A DNA stretch of 64,000 nt from Cognatiluteimonas sedimenti. Its GTDB lineage: Bacteria > Pseudomonadota > Gammaproteobacteria > Xanthomonadales > Xanthomonadaceae. The notes beneath the pieces are model-generated. The model was not told where the DNA came from. It was given only the letters and a program-made list of their open reading frames with translations, and ran no database searches. Every line of letters begins with the position of its first letter. The stretch's first letter is position 1. The position numbers and the translations under genes were made by a program. Shown here in pieces: positions 18,031-25,876 of the stretch. Location: the NCBI RefSeq assembly GCF_022808325.1, contig NZ_JALGCL010000002.1, positions 311,016 through 375,015 of the forward strand. Direction: 5' to 3'.

Positions 18031-19260
18031 ATGAACGAGAAGCAAGAGCGCCGCGCCGCGGCGGAAAGCGGCCAAAAGGCCGTGGGAGCGGCCGTGGCCG
18101 CGTCAGCCGCGGGTGCGCAACCCAGTATCACAGCACCCGCAAACAGCATCCGGCCGCTAAGGCATGGGGTGGACAGCCTTTATCTCTCCTTCCCGGGCGG
18201 CATTGACCCGGACCTGGCCGTCTGGCTGCAGGAGTGCAAGTTAAAGGCGCAGTCGAGCAACGATCACGTCATGGCGCTGGGTGGCATCGGCATGGGTGAC
18301 CATCAGTTCACAGTGCTGCCGCGAGGACGAGGGCGCTTCGCGTTCGTGCTGGAGGACAACTGGTTCTCCATCCAGCTTTCGAACGCCTCTGCCGGGGTGT
18401 TGCCGCTGGCGCTGGTGCAACTTCGCAGCGAGTACCTGACCGCTGTCGGGCCGGACGAGGCCGTCGCCACGATCACCAAACTGGTCGAAGGCATGGGGGA
18501 GGTGACCGGCCCGCCGAAGATCAGCCGCATCGACCTGTTCGCGGACTTCTGCACCGATCACGACCTGGCATCGCTGCCCGGGAGCCATTGGGTCAAGCGC
18601 AGCAAGAAGCGGTCGATCCATGAGGAATCCGATCAGGTCACGGGTATTTCCTTCGGCAGCGGCAACGAAGTCAGCGCCCGGCTCTACGACAAGACCCGCG
18701 AGCTCCTGAAGTCGGGCAAGGACTACATGCGGCCGCTGTGGGCAATGGAGGGCTGGGATGGCGCGGCCCAGGTGTGGCGGATGGAGTTCCAGATCCGCCG
18801 CGAAGGCCTGCCCGCGCAGATGCTCGGGGCGGCGGCGGACGTGCTGGCCTGTAATGGCAGCCTCTGGCGCTACCTGTGCGATGACTGGCTGCGGCTGGCC
18901 ATTCCCTCGGGCTCGGACGACACCCGCAGCCGGTGGCCTACCCATCCGCTCTGGGAGGATCTTTCGCGGGTCTGGGATATCGACCCGGAGGCGCCGCCCC
19001 TCACCCGCGTTCCCAAATCCCGCCTCCCCTCTGATGACCGCCTTTTCCGCCACGGGATCTCGGGACTGAGTTCCTTCATGGCCCGCGAAGGGATCACGGC
19101 GCTGGACGAGGGGCTCGGGGAATTCCTACACGCCATGGAGGCGTACTACGACAACCCGGCGCGGCAGTTCCCGGAAGGCTTGGAGGCCTACATCCGGCGC
19201 AAGACCAAGGCCAAGGCGCGGCGCTACAACGTGCGGCTGGACGGCCATGAACAGGGGTAG
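18031..19260 (+). CDS. Rep_trans-family replication initiator / MOB_T-type relaxase
   Basis: The 409-residue protein matches the replication initiation factor family that includes rolling-circle plasmid initiators and the relaxases of ICEBs1 (NicK) and Tn916 (Orf20). Key patterns are ISRIDLFADFC near residue 165 (metal-binding acidic strand) and ARLYDKTRELLKSGKDY near 217 (the YDK element of the active-site region), then FQIRREGLPAQML. The first 45 residues are an Ala-rich extension. It has a good ribosome site (AGGAGA). Three bases separate it from the HTH gene and then the integrase, a conserved transfer/excision cassette. It would nick the excised circle to start rolling-circle replication or mobilization. 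Confidence 0.82.
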   Translation: MNEKQERRAAAESGQKAVGAAVAASAAGAQPSITAPANSIRPLRHGVDSLYLSFPGGIDPDLAVWLQECKLKAQSSNDHVMALGGIGMGDHQFTVLPRGRGRFAFVLEDNWFSIQLSNASAGVLPLALVQLRSEYLTAVGPDEAVATITKLVEGMGEVTGPPKISRIDLFADFCTDHDLASLPGSHWVKRSKKRSIHEESDQVTGISFGSGNEVSARLYDKTRELLKSGKDYMRPLWAMEGWDGAAQVWRMEFQIRREGLPAQMLGAAADVLACNGSLWRYLCDDWLRLAIPSGSDDTRSRWPTHPLWEDLSRVWDIDPEAPPLTRVPKSRLPSDDRLFRHGISGLSSFMAREGITALDEGLGEFLHAMEAYYDNPARQFPEGLEAYIRRKTKAKARRYNVRLDGHEQG

Positions 19261-19263
19261 GCC

Positions 19264-19674
19264 ATGCGCACGCTCGACCTGTCCGAAGCCGCCGAGTTCC
19301 TGCGCATGTCCCCAGCCGTCCTGCGTCGTCACGCGCGTCAAGGCCGCCTCAAAGCCGCGAAACCGGGCAAGCGCTGGGTGTTCCTCGACGGCGACCTTGC
19401 TGCGTATCTCGGTCAGCTTTACGCTGCCGGCAGGCAAGCGCCGCTAAGTGGCTCCAACCGGGAGAAATCCTCATGGGGCTATACCAACGCGGTGATGTCT
19501 GGTGGGTCCATCTCACCTCGCCAAACGGCACGCGAGTACGCCGCTCTACTGGGACTGACAACGAAACCCAAGCACTCGAATTCCACGACCGGCTCAAAGT
19601 CCAGTTGTGGGAGGAACACCGACTTGGCGTCAAACCCCAGCGCAGTTGGCAAGACGCCGCCGTTCGATGGGTGA
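19264..19674 (+). CDS. Excisionase-like helix-turn-helix protein
   Basis: The first 60 residues form a MerR-like winged helix as in excisionases and AlpA-type proteins (LSEAAEFLRMSPAVLRRHARQGRLKAAKPGKRWVF). The rest (residues 70-136) is Ser/Thr-rich and low in pattern, and lies over the first 200 bases of the integrase gene in another frame, so the true C-terminus may matter little. It starts three bases after the rep stop. It likely directs the integrase toward excision of element 1. Confidence 0.72.
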   Translation: MRTLDLSEAAEFLRMSPAVLRRHARQGRLKAAKPGKRWVFLDGDLAAYLGQLYAAGRQAPLSGSNREKSSWGYTNAVMSGGSISPRQTAREYAALLGLTTKPKHSNSTTGSKSSCGRNTDLASNPSAVGKTPPFDG

Positions 19675-20501
19675 AGGAAACCCGCGACAAGCGGTCGCAT
19701 GGAAAGGACGTGGCCAAGTTGCGGTGGCTGGATCGCTACCTCGGGCACCTGCTGCTGTCGCAGGTGACCCGGGACGTGATCGACGCCATAGCCGAGCGCA
19801 AGACTCGCGAGTCGAGTCCGAGCAACGCCAACCGCTACCTGGCCTTGATCCGGGCGATCCTGAGACGCGCACGGGACGAGTGGAATTGGCTGGAGTCCAT
19901 TCCCAAAGTCCGGTTGTTCCGGGAACCCAAGGGGCGGATTCGCTTCCTGTCCCCGGAGGAGGCGCGGCGACTGCTGGACGAGTTGCCGCTCCACCTTCGC
20001 GAGATGGCGCAGTTCGCGCTGGCCACGGGCCTGAGACAACGCAACGTGTCCTTCCTGCGGTGGGAGCAGGTGGACATGGCCCGTCGTGTCGCGTGGATCC
20101 ATCCAGACCAAGCCAAGGCCGGACGGGCCATTGGCGTCCCACTGAACGAGTCGGCCGTCGCGGTGTTGCGGCGGCGGCTCGGGAAGGACAACGCGCACGT
20201 CTTTACCTATGAAGGCAAGCCCGTGGCGCGGTGTTCGACGAAAGCGTGGAAAGCGGCGCTGGAACGGGCAGGGATCGAACGCACGTTCCGCTGGCACGAC
20301 CTGAGGCACACCTGGGCCTCGTGGCACGTCCAGCGCGGGACGCCGCTGCAGGAGCTCATGGAGCTGGGCGGCTGGGCCAGCTTCGAGATGGTCCTGCGTT
20401 ACGCGCACCTGGCGGCGGAGCACCTGCGTGGCGCCGCGTGCCGGATCGACGACACGTTTTTGTCACAAACAGAAAACCCGCAACGAGTGCGGGCTGTCTG
20501 A
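19473..20501 (+). CDS. int: Tyrosine integrase of element 1
   Basis: This 342-residue site-specific recombinase has an arm-binding/core-binding N-terminus and a catalytic domain with all key residues: R188 (ATGLRQRN), H275 and R278 (WHDLRHTW), and the nucleophile Y310 (RYAHLAAEHL). It starts at ATG 19,473 behind GGGAGAAA. The gene ends 36 bases before the middle att copy, the expected place for the integrase of an element that used tRNA-Phe. It reads toward the att site. Confidence 0.93.
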   Translation: MGLYQRGDVWWVHLTSPNGTRVRRSTGTDNETQALEFHDRLKVQLWEEHRLGVKPQRSWQDAAVRWVKETRDKRSHGKDVAKLRWLDRYLGHLLLSQVTRDVIDAIAERKTRESSPSNANRYLALIRAILRRARDEWNWLESIPKVRLFREPKGRIRFLSPEEARRLLDELPLHLREMAQFALATGLRQRNVSFLRWEQVDMARRVAWIHPDQAKAGRAIGVPLNESAVAVLRRRLGKDNAHVFTYEGKPVARCSTKAWKAALERAGIERTFRWHDLRHTWASWHVQRGTPLQELMELGGWASFEMVLRYAHLAAEHLRGAACRIDDTFLSQTENPQRVRAV

Positions 20502-20537
20502 GTCGCGTGTAAGGCCTTGAATTTCAACCACCAAGAG

Positions 20538-20582
20538 TGGTGGCCGGGGAGGGAATCGAACCCCCGACACGGGGATTTTCAA
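20538..20582. repeat. att copy 2 (junction of elements 1 and 2)
   Basis: An exact 45-base copy of the tRNA-Phe 3' end, flanked left by the element 1 integrase and right by the element 2 integrase promoter region. It shares one further base (g) with the left copy. Beyond it no tRNA structure is possible. Confidence 0.95.
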
Positions 20583-20637
20583 GCACCGCTTTGGCCATAT
20601 TGTAACCGATTGTTTCGCAACGACTTCGCCCATGGGC

Positions 20638-20653
20638 GTAACTGGCCAGTTAC
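20638..20653. repeat. 16-base perfect palindrome GTAACTGGCCAGTTAC
   Basis: The palindrome lies between att copy 2 and the element 2 integrase. The same half-sites GTAACT and AGTTAC with a different four-base centre recur at 25,735-25,750. It is a likely binding site of a dimeric element-encoded regulator or integration factor. Confidence 0.6.
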
Positions 20654-20734
20654 AAAATCCTTGAAATATCATGCACTTAGTGTGCATTTGCCGTGGCGAG
20701 TGTGTATTGTTGGGTGGCGCAAAGTGCAAACCGA

Positions 20735-20755
20735 GTCGGGCCACAGTCGGGCCAT
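20735..20755. repeat. Putative integrase arm-type repeat, left end of element 2
   Basis: The 19-base core CGGGCCACAGTCGGGCCAT (20,737-20,755) is an overlapping pair of the unit GTCGGGCCA, and a third unit (CTCGGGCCAC) follows at 20,759. The 21-base segment recurs identically at 31,867-31,887 near the right end, and the 19-base core recurs inverted at 25,755-25,773. It lies 28 bases before the integrase ATG, so binding there could also repress the gene. Confidence 0.7.
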
Positions 20756-20782
20756 AGCTCGGGCCACAACAGGACCGCCACC

Positions 20783-22210
20783 ATGGCCAAGACAGACCGC
20801 AAGCCGCCCGAAACGTACAAGCTGGATGATGAGTTCATCCGCAACCGCGAACGCCCTGCCAAGGGCAACGTCATCTACTACGACAGCGAGGTGAAGGGCT
20901 TCGCAGTCCGCGTCACGCGAAGTCCGGATGCCACGTTCCTGTTCTGCTACGGCCCGACTCCACGCCGAATGGTCATTGGGAAGTGGACGGCCTCAAGTGG
21001 CGGTTCTCGCAGTTCAGTCGTGAAGCGGATGCGTGCGCTGGCCGCCGACTATCGAACGCAGGTGATCGCCGGGCGCGACCCCTACAAGGAGCGCCAGGAC
21101 GATGAAGCCGAGCGCGAAGCCGCCCGGCGACAGCGTGAAGAAGCCGAGGCAGAGCGCGAAGCAGCCCGGATTCGTGAGGAGCGAGACGTCACCGTTGACG
21201 AACTTTTTGCCCGCTACCTTGCCGAGCATGGCCCAAAGTTGCGGCCCGCCACGGCTAGGGCTGCTAGCCGCCGCTTTAAGCGTCACCTGCGCGACGCATG
21301 GGGCAACCGCAAAGCAAAGGACGTCACCCGCGCCGACGTTGCGGCGCTGGTCAAGCCGCTGCGGGCGCAGGGCAAGGCTTCCGAGGTCGTCCACGTCCTG
21401 TCCTTGGTCAACGGCCTCTTTAGCTTCGCCGTGGACGATGACGAATTGGACACGATCACCGAGAACCCGGCGCGTGGCCTGAAGAAGAAGCTCGTGAGTA
21501 AAGCCGAGCGACCCCAGCCGAAAGATCGAGCGCTGGTGACAGCACGCGAATTCCGAGCGTTCTATCTGTTGACCGCACCGCGCGCTAATGACCAGGTCAA
21601 AGGTATGAACGCCGACGTGGCCGCCTGCCTTCGCCTGATGATGCTGACTGGCTGCCGCCCGAGCGAAGCGGCGGGCATTGAATGGGACGAGATCGACTTC
21701 CACGCGAAGCTGTGGAACAAGCCCGCCGATGCGCCGGGCCGGAGCAAGTCGCGCCGGGCAGATATGGTGCCGCTGGTCGATGAAGCGATGGAGATTCTGG
21801 TGGCGCGACGTGGCAACGGGAGCCAGTACGTGTTCCCAAGTGGGCGCAGTCGTCGCGCTGTCAACGGCGGTGGCGAAGGCGTGCTGACAGAGCATCGGTT
21901 GGCCGCAGCCCTGCGCGACGCAGCGCCCCGGCTTCGCCGCATGGGCGTCAAGGAGCCGTTCACTCCACACGATTTGCGAAGGACGGTCACGACAGGTCTG
22001 TTCGATATCGACGTGTCGGAGTACATCATTAAGCGCACGCTCAATCACTCGACTAAGGGCGTGACTGACATCCACTACATGAAAAGCATGCTGCTCCGGC
22101 AGCGGCGCGCAGCATTGCAGGGCTGGGTTGACTACCTTGAGCAAATGATTCGTGGCGCACCGCAGGCAGATAACGTGGTGGAGTTCCGCGCCGCAGCAGG
22201 AGGCCGCTGA
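20783..22210 (+). CDS. int: P4-type tyrosine integrase of element 2
   Basis: The 475-residue recombinase has an N-terminal arm-binding domain of the P4/DUF4102-like kind (EVKGFAVRVTRSPDATFLFCYG). A long charged coiled coil follows at residues 100-140, then a core-binding domain and a catalytic domain with R292 (LTGCRPSEAAGIEW), H396 and R399 (TPHDLRRTV), and Y432 (DIHYMKSM). The ATG at 20,783 (MAKTDRKPPETY) lies just after the arm-type repeats. It reads away from the middle att copy into element 2. All catalytic residues are present, so it should be active. Confidence 0.93.
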   Translation: MAKTDRKPPETYKLDDEFIRNRERPAKGNVIYYDSEVKGFAVRVTRSPDATFLFCYGPTPRRMVIGKWTASSGGSRSSVVKRMRALAADYRTQVIAGRDPYKERQDDEAEREAARRQREEAEAEREAARIREERDVTVDELFARYLAEHGPKLRPATARAASRRFKRHLRDAWGNRKAKDVTRADVAALVKPLRAQGKASEVVHVLSLVNGLFSFAVDDDELDTITENPARGLKKKLVSKAERPQPKDRALVTAREFRAFYLLTAPRANDQVKGMNADVAACLRLMMLTGCRPSEAAGIEWDEIDFHAKLWNKPADAPGRSKSRRADMVPLVDEAMEILVARRGNGSQYVFPSGRSRRAVNGGGEGVLTEHRLAAALRDAAPRLRRMGVKEPFTPHDLRRTVTTGLFDIDVSEYIIKRTLNHSTKGVTDIHYMKSMLLRQRRAALQGWVDYLEQMIRGAPQADNVVEFRAAAGGR

Positions 22211-22211
22211 T

Positions 22212-22727
22212 ATGGAAACGTGGGAGGAGCAAATGACCCAACACGCAGAGAAAGCAAGGCGGTACGCAGTGCTCGCGGGCGCGCACGGCTGGTGCACGGA
22301 TGAAGGGGACGAGCATCGCCCCGCTGTCTTTGAGTACAACCGGCTTGATGCGCTGACGGTCGCGCGCTGGGGCGACTACGGTGAGTACGCGCAGCACTGC
22401 GCCAACAGCAAAGACTTGAAGAAGCAAATCAGGGTGGCTGACTACATCGCGAACGCAGACGCCGCTCGCGCGGCAGGCGTGGTCGTGATTCCTGACGTGA
22501 CAGAGCGGCAGCTAGGTAAGGCCGAGTTCTTCGCGCGTCGCGCCGCAGGCGTGGAGCAACTGATGCGGCATGGCGGGTTCGCCGCGCGGCGTTCCGCCGA
22601 GTTGGAATGGAACATGCGTGAGGCTGAAGTAGAGACAGGCTTTACCCGCGACGATCCAAATCCAATCCGGCGCGAAAAAGTACGCAAGAAGTACCGCGCG
22701 CTGTGTAACCGGGATAGAAAGTCCTAG
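22212..22727 (+). CDS. Unknown 171-residue protein behind the integrase
   Basis: Not recognised. The start ATG follows the integrase stop by one base, so it is translationally linked to it. The protein is soluble, highly charged and Ala/Arg-rich, probably helical (ERQLGKAEFFARRAAGVEQLMRHGG, WNMREAEVETGFTRDD). It has no membrane segment. It ends at the base of the leader hairpin at 22,727. Confidence 0.62.
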   Translation: METWEEQMTQHAEKARRYAVLAGAHGWCTDEGDEHRPAVFEYNRLDALTVARWGDYGEYAQHCANSKDLKKQIRVADYIANADAARAAGVVVIPDVTERQLGKAEFFARRAAGVEQLMRHGGFAARRSAELEWNMREAEVETGFTRDDPNPIRREKVRKKYRALCNRDRKS

Positions 22728-22763
22728 CTACGCAACCCTTGCCCGCGTAGCAGGCGCGGGCAA
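22727..22763 (+). promoter_or_regulatory. Two mutually exclusive hairpins in the leader of the replication operon
   Basis: Hairpin A pairs GCTACGC (22,727) with GCGTAGC (22,745). Hairpin B pairs TTGCCCGCG (22,739) with CGCGGGCAA (22,755). They share bases, so only one can form at a time. A closely related hairpin A stands before the packaging operon at 25,805. The distance to the start codon is about 50 bases in both places. Confidence 0.6.
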
Positions 22764-22803
22764 TAGCTTGGGTGCCACCGAAACAACACGAACGGTGGCG
22801 GCA

Positions 22804-23043
22804 ATGGCAACACCCCAGCAGCTGGACGAAGTCGTCAATGACTTCATGACCGCGCGCCAAGCCGCGCAGGCGATAGGGTGTCATCTACGCACCCTTAAGA
22901 ACTGGAAGGCCGCAGGCTACGGCCCCGATCACTTCTACATCGGCAAGCGGTTGTTCTACCGCCGCAGCGATGTCATCGCGTGGCTTCAACAAATCAGCGC
23001 GACGCAGGCCCCGGTCACTAAGGGCCGAAAGGTTCGCGCATGA
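22804..23043 (+). CDS. AlpA-like helix-turn-helix regulator
   Basis: The 79-residue winged-helix protein (FMTARQAAQAIGCHLRTLKNWKAAGYGPDHFYIGKRLFYRRSDVIAWL) is of the AlpA/excisionase type that satellites use to activate excision or control the replication operon. It overlaps the primase gene by four bases (ATGA), so both come from one transcript. The ATG at 22,804 is preferred over in-frame codons upstream, which lie close to the leader hairpins. Confidence 0.82.
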   Translation: MATPQQLDEVVNDFMTARQAAQAIGCHLRTLKNWKAAGYGPDHFYIGKRLFYRRSDVIAWLQQISATQAPVTKGRKVRA

Positions 23044-25289
23044 AGGACTCGGTAGCTCACTCAAAGTTGCGAAACATTCCACCGGAGTTGCGAGCGCGCG
23101 CACAGTGGGCGTGTTCGACCGGCAAGCCCGGGGCAGGGGACAAGGAGGGCAAGCGCCCCCGCAACACAAAGACTGGGGGCTTCGCATCCACAACCGACCC
23201 CGCAACGTGGGGCACGTTTGACGAAGCTGTCGCCTGCGCCAAGCGTAAGGGATGGGCGCATGTCGGATTCATGCTGAGCGCGGATGACCCGTTCGCAATC
23301 GTGGACCTGGATGACAAGCCGGATAAGCCTGCGTCCGATGCCGACCGCGCCCACTTCGCACAAATCGTCGCGGATATGGACAGCTATACAGAACGGAGCA
23401 GCAGCGGACGAGGCATCCACGTCATCGTAGAGGCGTCACTAGCCAAGGGCATCCATCGCGGGAATGTAGAGGTCTATTCCGATTCTAGGTACATGATCTG
23501 CACTGGGGACGTAATCCACGCCCGTTCGGTTGCGAAACGTCAGGCTCAGGTGGACGCGCTCGCCGCCCGCATCGCACCAGCGCCCGTGGCAACGCTGGCC
23601 CCTGTAGCCACAGCCGCGGAGCTACCGGACGAGGAAGTGATGGCCCGGATCGTGGCAAGTTGCGCCGCAGCCGCAGAGCTGGCCGCGTGCGACGACTGGG
23701 CATCGCTGGGCTACGACTCGCATTCCACGGCAGACCTCGCCTTTATGAATCACGTCGCCATGTTCGCGGCGAACGATGAGCAGGCTATCCGCGTATTCCG
23801 TCAATCTCCGCTCGGACAGCGCGACAAAGCTCAGCGCGACGATTACATGCGGGCCACGCTCGCCAAGGCCCGCGACGCGCAGCGGTTCGGCAGCGATGGC
23901 CCGGCCAGCTTGTTCAGCGATACGGCCAACGCGGGCCGCATCGTGCATCACATGGGCGGGTATCTGCTCTACGTGCCCGGTCTAGGCTGGCATGTATGGG
24001 ACGGCGCGCGCTGGCGGCTCGACACGCTAGAGGCACGCCGACACGCAGGACGGCTAGGGCAGATCGTGATGGGCGAGGTCGCGGCCCTAATGGCAAAGGC
24101 CGCCAAGATCACAGACCGGGATCGCGCCGACCGGGAACGCGAGCTTGCGGAAAAGTTGCTGAAGTTTGCAGGGCAGGCCGAGAACGTCGCAAAGATTGAC
24201 GCCGCGATGAAGGCCGCGGAACCCCTGCTGCGTGCCGATGCTGACAAGCTCGACGCCGATCCGTGGGCGCTGGGTTGTACCAATGGCGTCCTTGATCTCC
24301 GAACCGGCACGCTCCGAACGCCGGACCCACAGCAGCTCATCACGAAGTCAACCGGTGTTGCCTACGATGCCGCTGCGGTGGCTCCTACTTGGGATGCGTT
24401 CCTCGCACGGATCTTCCGATCGCGGCCGGAGTTGCCTGCGTTCCTGCAACGGCTTGCCGGCCTGTGGCTGACCGGGCTCACCGATCCTCCGTTCCTCGCG
24501 GTGCTGTATGGGGTCGGGGCCAACGGCAAGTCCACGATGGTCAGCGCGATCAGTCATGCCATGGGTGACTACGCCAGCGCCGCGCCTCCTGGTCTGCTCA
24601 TGGCCAAGTACGGGCAGACTCATCCCACTGAGTTGGCATTCCTGCAGGGTCAGCGGTTCGTGGTCGCTGCCGAGTCGCGGGAAGGTGGCAGGCTGGACGA
24701 GGAACGGATCAAGGCGCTCACCGGCTCCGATCCGATCACGGCCCGCCGGATGCATCAGGATTTCTACACGTTCCTTCCCACGCACAAGCTCGGTTTGATG
24801 ACCAATCACAAGCCGATGGTCCGTGGAATAGACGAAGGCATCTGGCGGCGCTTGTTGCTCATTCCGTTTGACGAGGTAATCCCCGAGGCCGAGCGCGACC
24901 CGACGCTGACCGGCAGGCTCCGGGCTGAGGCCCCGGGCATCCTTCGGTGGATGGTCGAAGGTGCGCGCCAGCTCCACGAGTTGGGCGCAAGGTTGGAGGT
25001 GCCCGATGCAGTGAAGGTGGCCACGCGGGAATACCGAACCGAGAGCGACGTTCTAGGCCTCTTTATCGCTGACGAATTCGTGATCGATGCAGCCGGGGAA
25101 GTTGTCTCTGCTGAGCTGTACGGCATCTACAAAACATGGTGCGAGGACAACGGCGAACGGCCCTTGCCTAAGAGGACGCTCGGCCTGCGCCTGCAAGAAC
25201 TGGGCTTCGCCCCCGCCAAGGACCGGCGCGGGAATCGGCTGTGGCGTGGCTTGCGGCTGGCGGGCCGCGATGGGGCCAAATATCGGTGA
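23040..25289 (+). CDS. Primase-polymerase/SF3 helicase, satellite replication protein
   Basis: The 749-residue fusion protein resembles the replication proteins of P4 and NrS-1-type phages. The N-terminal archaeo-eukaryotic primase domain shows its three motifs: FAIVDLDDK (metal-binding DxD, about residue 85), SSSGRGIHVIVEA, and VEVYSDSRYMICTGD. A D5 N-terminal-type region follows (about 370-450). The SF3 helicase has Walker A GVGANGKSTMVSAI (near 495), Walker-B-like VVAAESREGG, and GIDEGIWRRLLLIPFDE. It would unwind and prime the excised element's DNA independently of the host. It lies directly upstream of a 587-base non-coding region that may hold the origin. Confidence 0.92.
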   Translation: MKDSVAHSKLRNIPPELRARAQWACSTGKPGAGDKEGKRPRNTKTGGFASTTDPATWGTFDEAVACAKRKGWAHVGFMLSADDPFAIVDLDDKPDKPASDADRAHFAQIVADMDSYTERSSSGRGIHVIVEASLAKGIHRGNVEVYSDSRYMICTGDVIHARSVAKRQAQVDALAARIAPAPVATLAPVATAAELPDEEVMARIVASCAAAAELAACDDWASLGYDSHSTADLAFMNHVAMFAANDEQAIRVFRQSPLGQRDKAQRDDYMRATLAKARDAQRFGSDGPASLFSDTANAGRIVHHMGGYLLYVPGLGWHVWDGARWRLDTLEARRHAGRLGQIVMGEVAALMAKAAKITDRDRADRERELAEKLLKFAGQAENVAKIDAAMKAAEPLLRADADKLDADPWALGCTNGVLDLRTGTLRTPDPQQLITKSTGVAYDAAAVAPTWDAFLARIFRSRPELPAFLQRLAGLWLTGLTDPPFLAVLYGVGANGKSTMVSAISHAMGDYASAAPPGLLMAKYGQTHPTELAFLQGQRFVVAAESREGGRLDEERIKALTGSDPITARRMHQDFYTFLPTHKLGLMTNHKPMVRGIDEGIWRRLLLIPFDEVIPEAERDPTLTGRLRAEAPGILRWMVEGARQLHELGARLEVPDAVKVATREYRTESDVLGLFIADEFVIDAAGEVVSAELYGIYKTWCEDNGERPLPKRTLGLRLQELGFAPAKDRRGNRLWRGLRLAGRDGAKYR

Positions 25290-25734
25290 CTAGGTGCGGC
25301 GCACTACGCGCTCGCGTGCGGCCCTGCCGAGGTGGCCGCTATCGGGGTAGTGGTCGGGGGCTAGGTGCGCCGTGGCGGGCCAAATCGACTTGTTAGCGTG
25401 CGTGCTGGTCGGCGCGATGGCCCGGGGGCCCGGGGCCGGGCACCACGATGCAGGCGGGACGGCACAACGACGGCGCATCGGCGCATGTTTCGGGTTGTTA
25501 CCTACGCGAAGGGCTTCTAGGGCTGTTTTACCGAAAACGTTCCCAATGCGCCGTCATTACGCCGTCGGTGTCTAAGTTGGCTATCGCTTCGCGTGGATGC
25601 AGCGACCCACTTTCCGATTTCGACCGCGCAGCGCCCCTAGGCCTGAGCCCGGCGTCCGTCGGCTCGGCATGGGGCCACCGTAACCCCGTGTCGGAGCCGC
25701 GCAGCCCTTATGCCGTAAGGCTTTGCGGCCTCCT

Positions 25735-25773
25735 GTAACTCGTCAGTTACGACCATGGCCCGACTGTGGCCCG
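25735..25773. repeat. Palindrome copy plus inverted end-repeat, centre of element 2
   Basis: GTAACT-CGTC-AGTTAC (25,735-25,750) is a second copy of the half-sites seen at 20,638. Five bases later, 25,755-25,773 is the exact reverse complement of the 19-base core CGGGCCACAGTCGGGCCAT found at both ends of the element. The clustering suggests a shared binding region for an integrase, excisionase or replication protein. Confidence 0.65.
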
Positions 25774-25804
25774 GTTCTTCGTGCGCGGCGGGTTTTCGCA
25801 AGCT

Positions 25805-25829
25805 GCTACGCAACCGCCGCCCGCGTAGC
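25805..25829 (+). promoter_or_regulatory. Leader hairpin before the packaging operon
   Basis: GCTACGC and GCGTAGC pair around an 11-base loop. Stem sequences, loop length and the downstream bases AGGCGCG match the hairpin at 22,727. The first gene of the operon starts 48 bases further on (53 in the other copy). Confidence 0.6.
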
Positions 25830-25876
25830 AGGCGCGCCGCCGACCCTTGGCTTACCCCAAGCCCAGGAGCTGCGCC

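Larger units (their letters stand above)
14982..20582. mobile_element. Element 1: tRNA-Phe integrative element with Rep/relaxase, Xis, Int and HicAB-like cargo
   Basis: The element is bounded by two exact 45-base copies of the tRNA-Phe 3' end (14,982-15,026 and 20,538-20,582). The backbone sits at the right: Rep_trans-type initiator/relaxase (18,031), excisionase-like HTH (19,264) and tyrosine integrase (19,473). The left half (15,200-17,983) is cargo, visibly AT-richer than both the backbone and the chromosome: a HicA/HicB-like pair and three unrecognised genes. The backbone order resembles the relaxase-xis-int set of Tn916/ICEBs1-like elements, but no conjugation genes are present. An integrative mobilizable element or a small replicating island is therefore the best reading. 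Confidence 0.85.
25290..25876. other. Non-coding region between replication and packaging operons; candidate origin
   Basis: This 587-base stretch holds no convincing gene. Seen in it: two related blocks beginning CTAGGTGCG (25,290) and CTAGGTGCGCC (25,361); the inverted repeat GTAACT-N4-AGTTAC (25,735); an inverted copy of the 19-base end repeat (25,755); and a leader hairpin (25,805). P4-like elements place the replication origin beside the primase gene, so an origin plus the packaging-operon promoter is the best guess. Confidence 0.5.

Noticed and set aside
19474..19674. Separate small gene in the excisionase tail overlapping the integrase
   Set aside because: The overlapping frame is only the continuation of the HTH protein's frame, low-complexity, with no own ribosome site.
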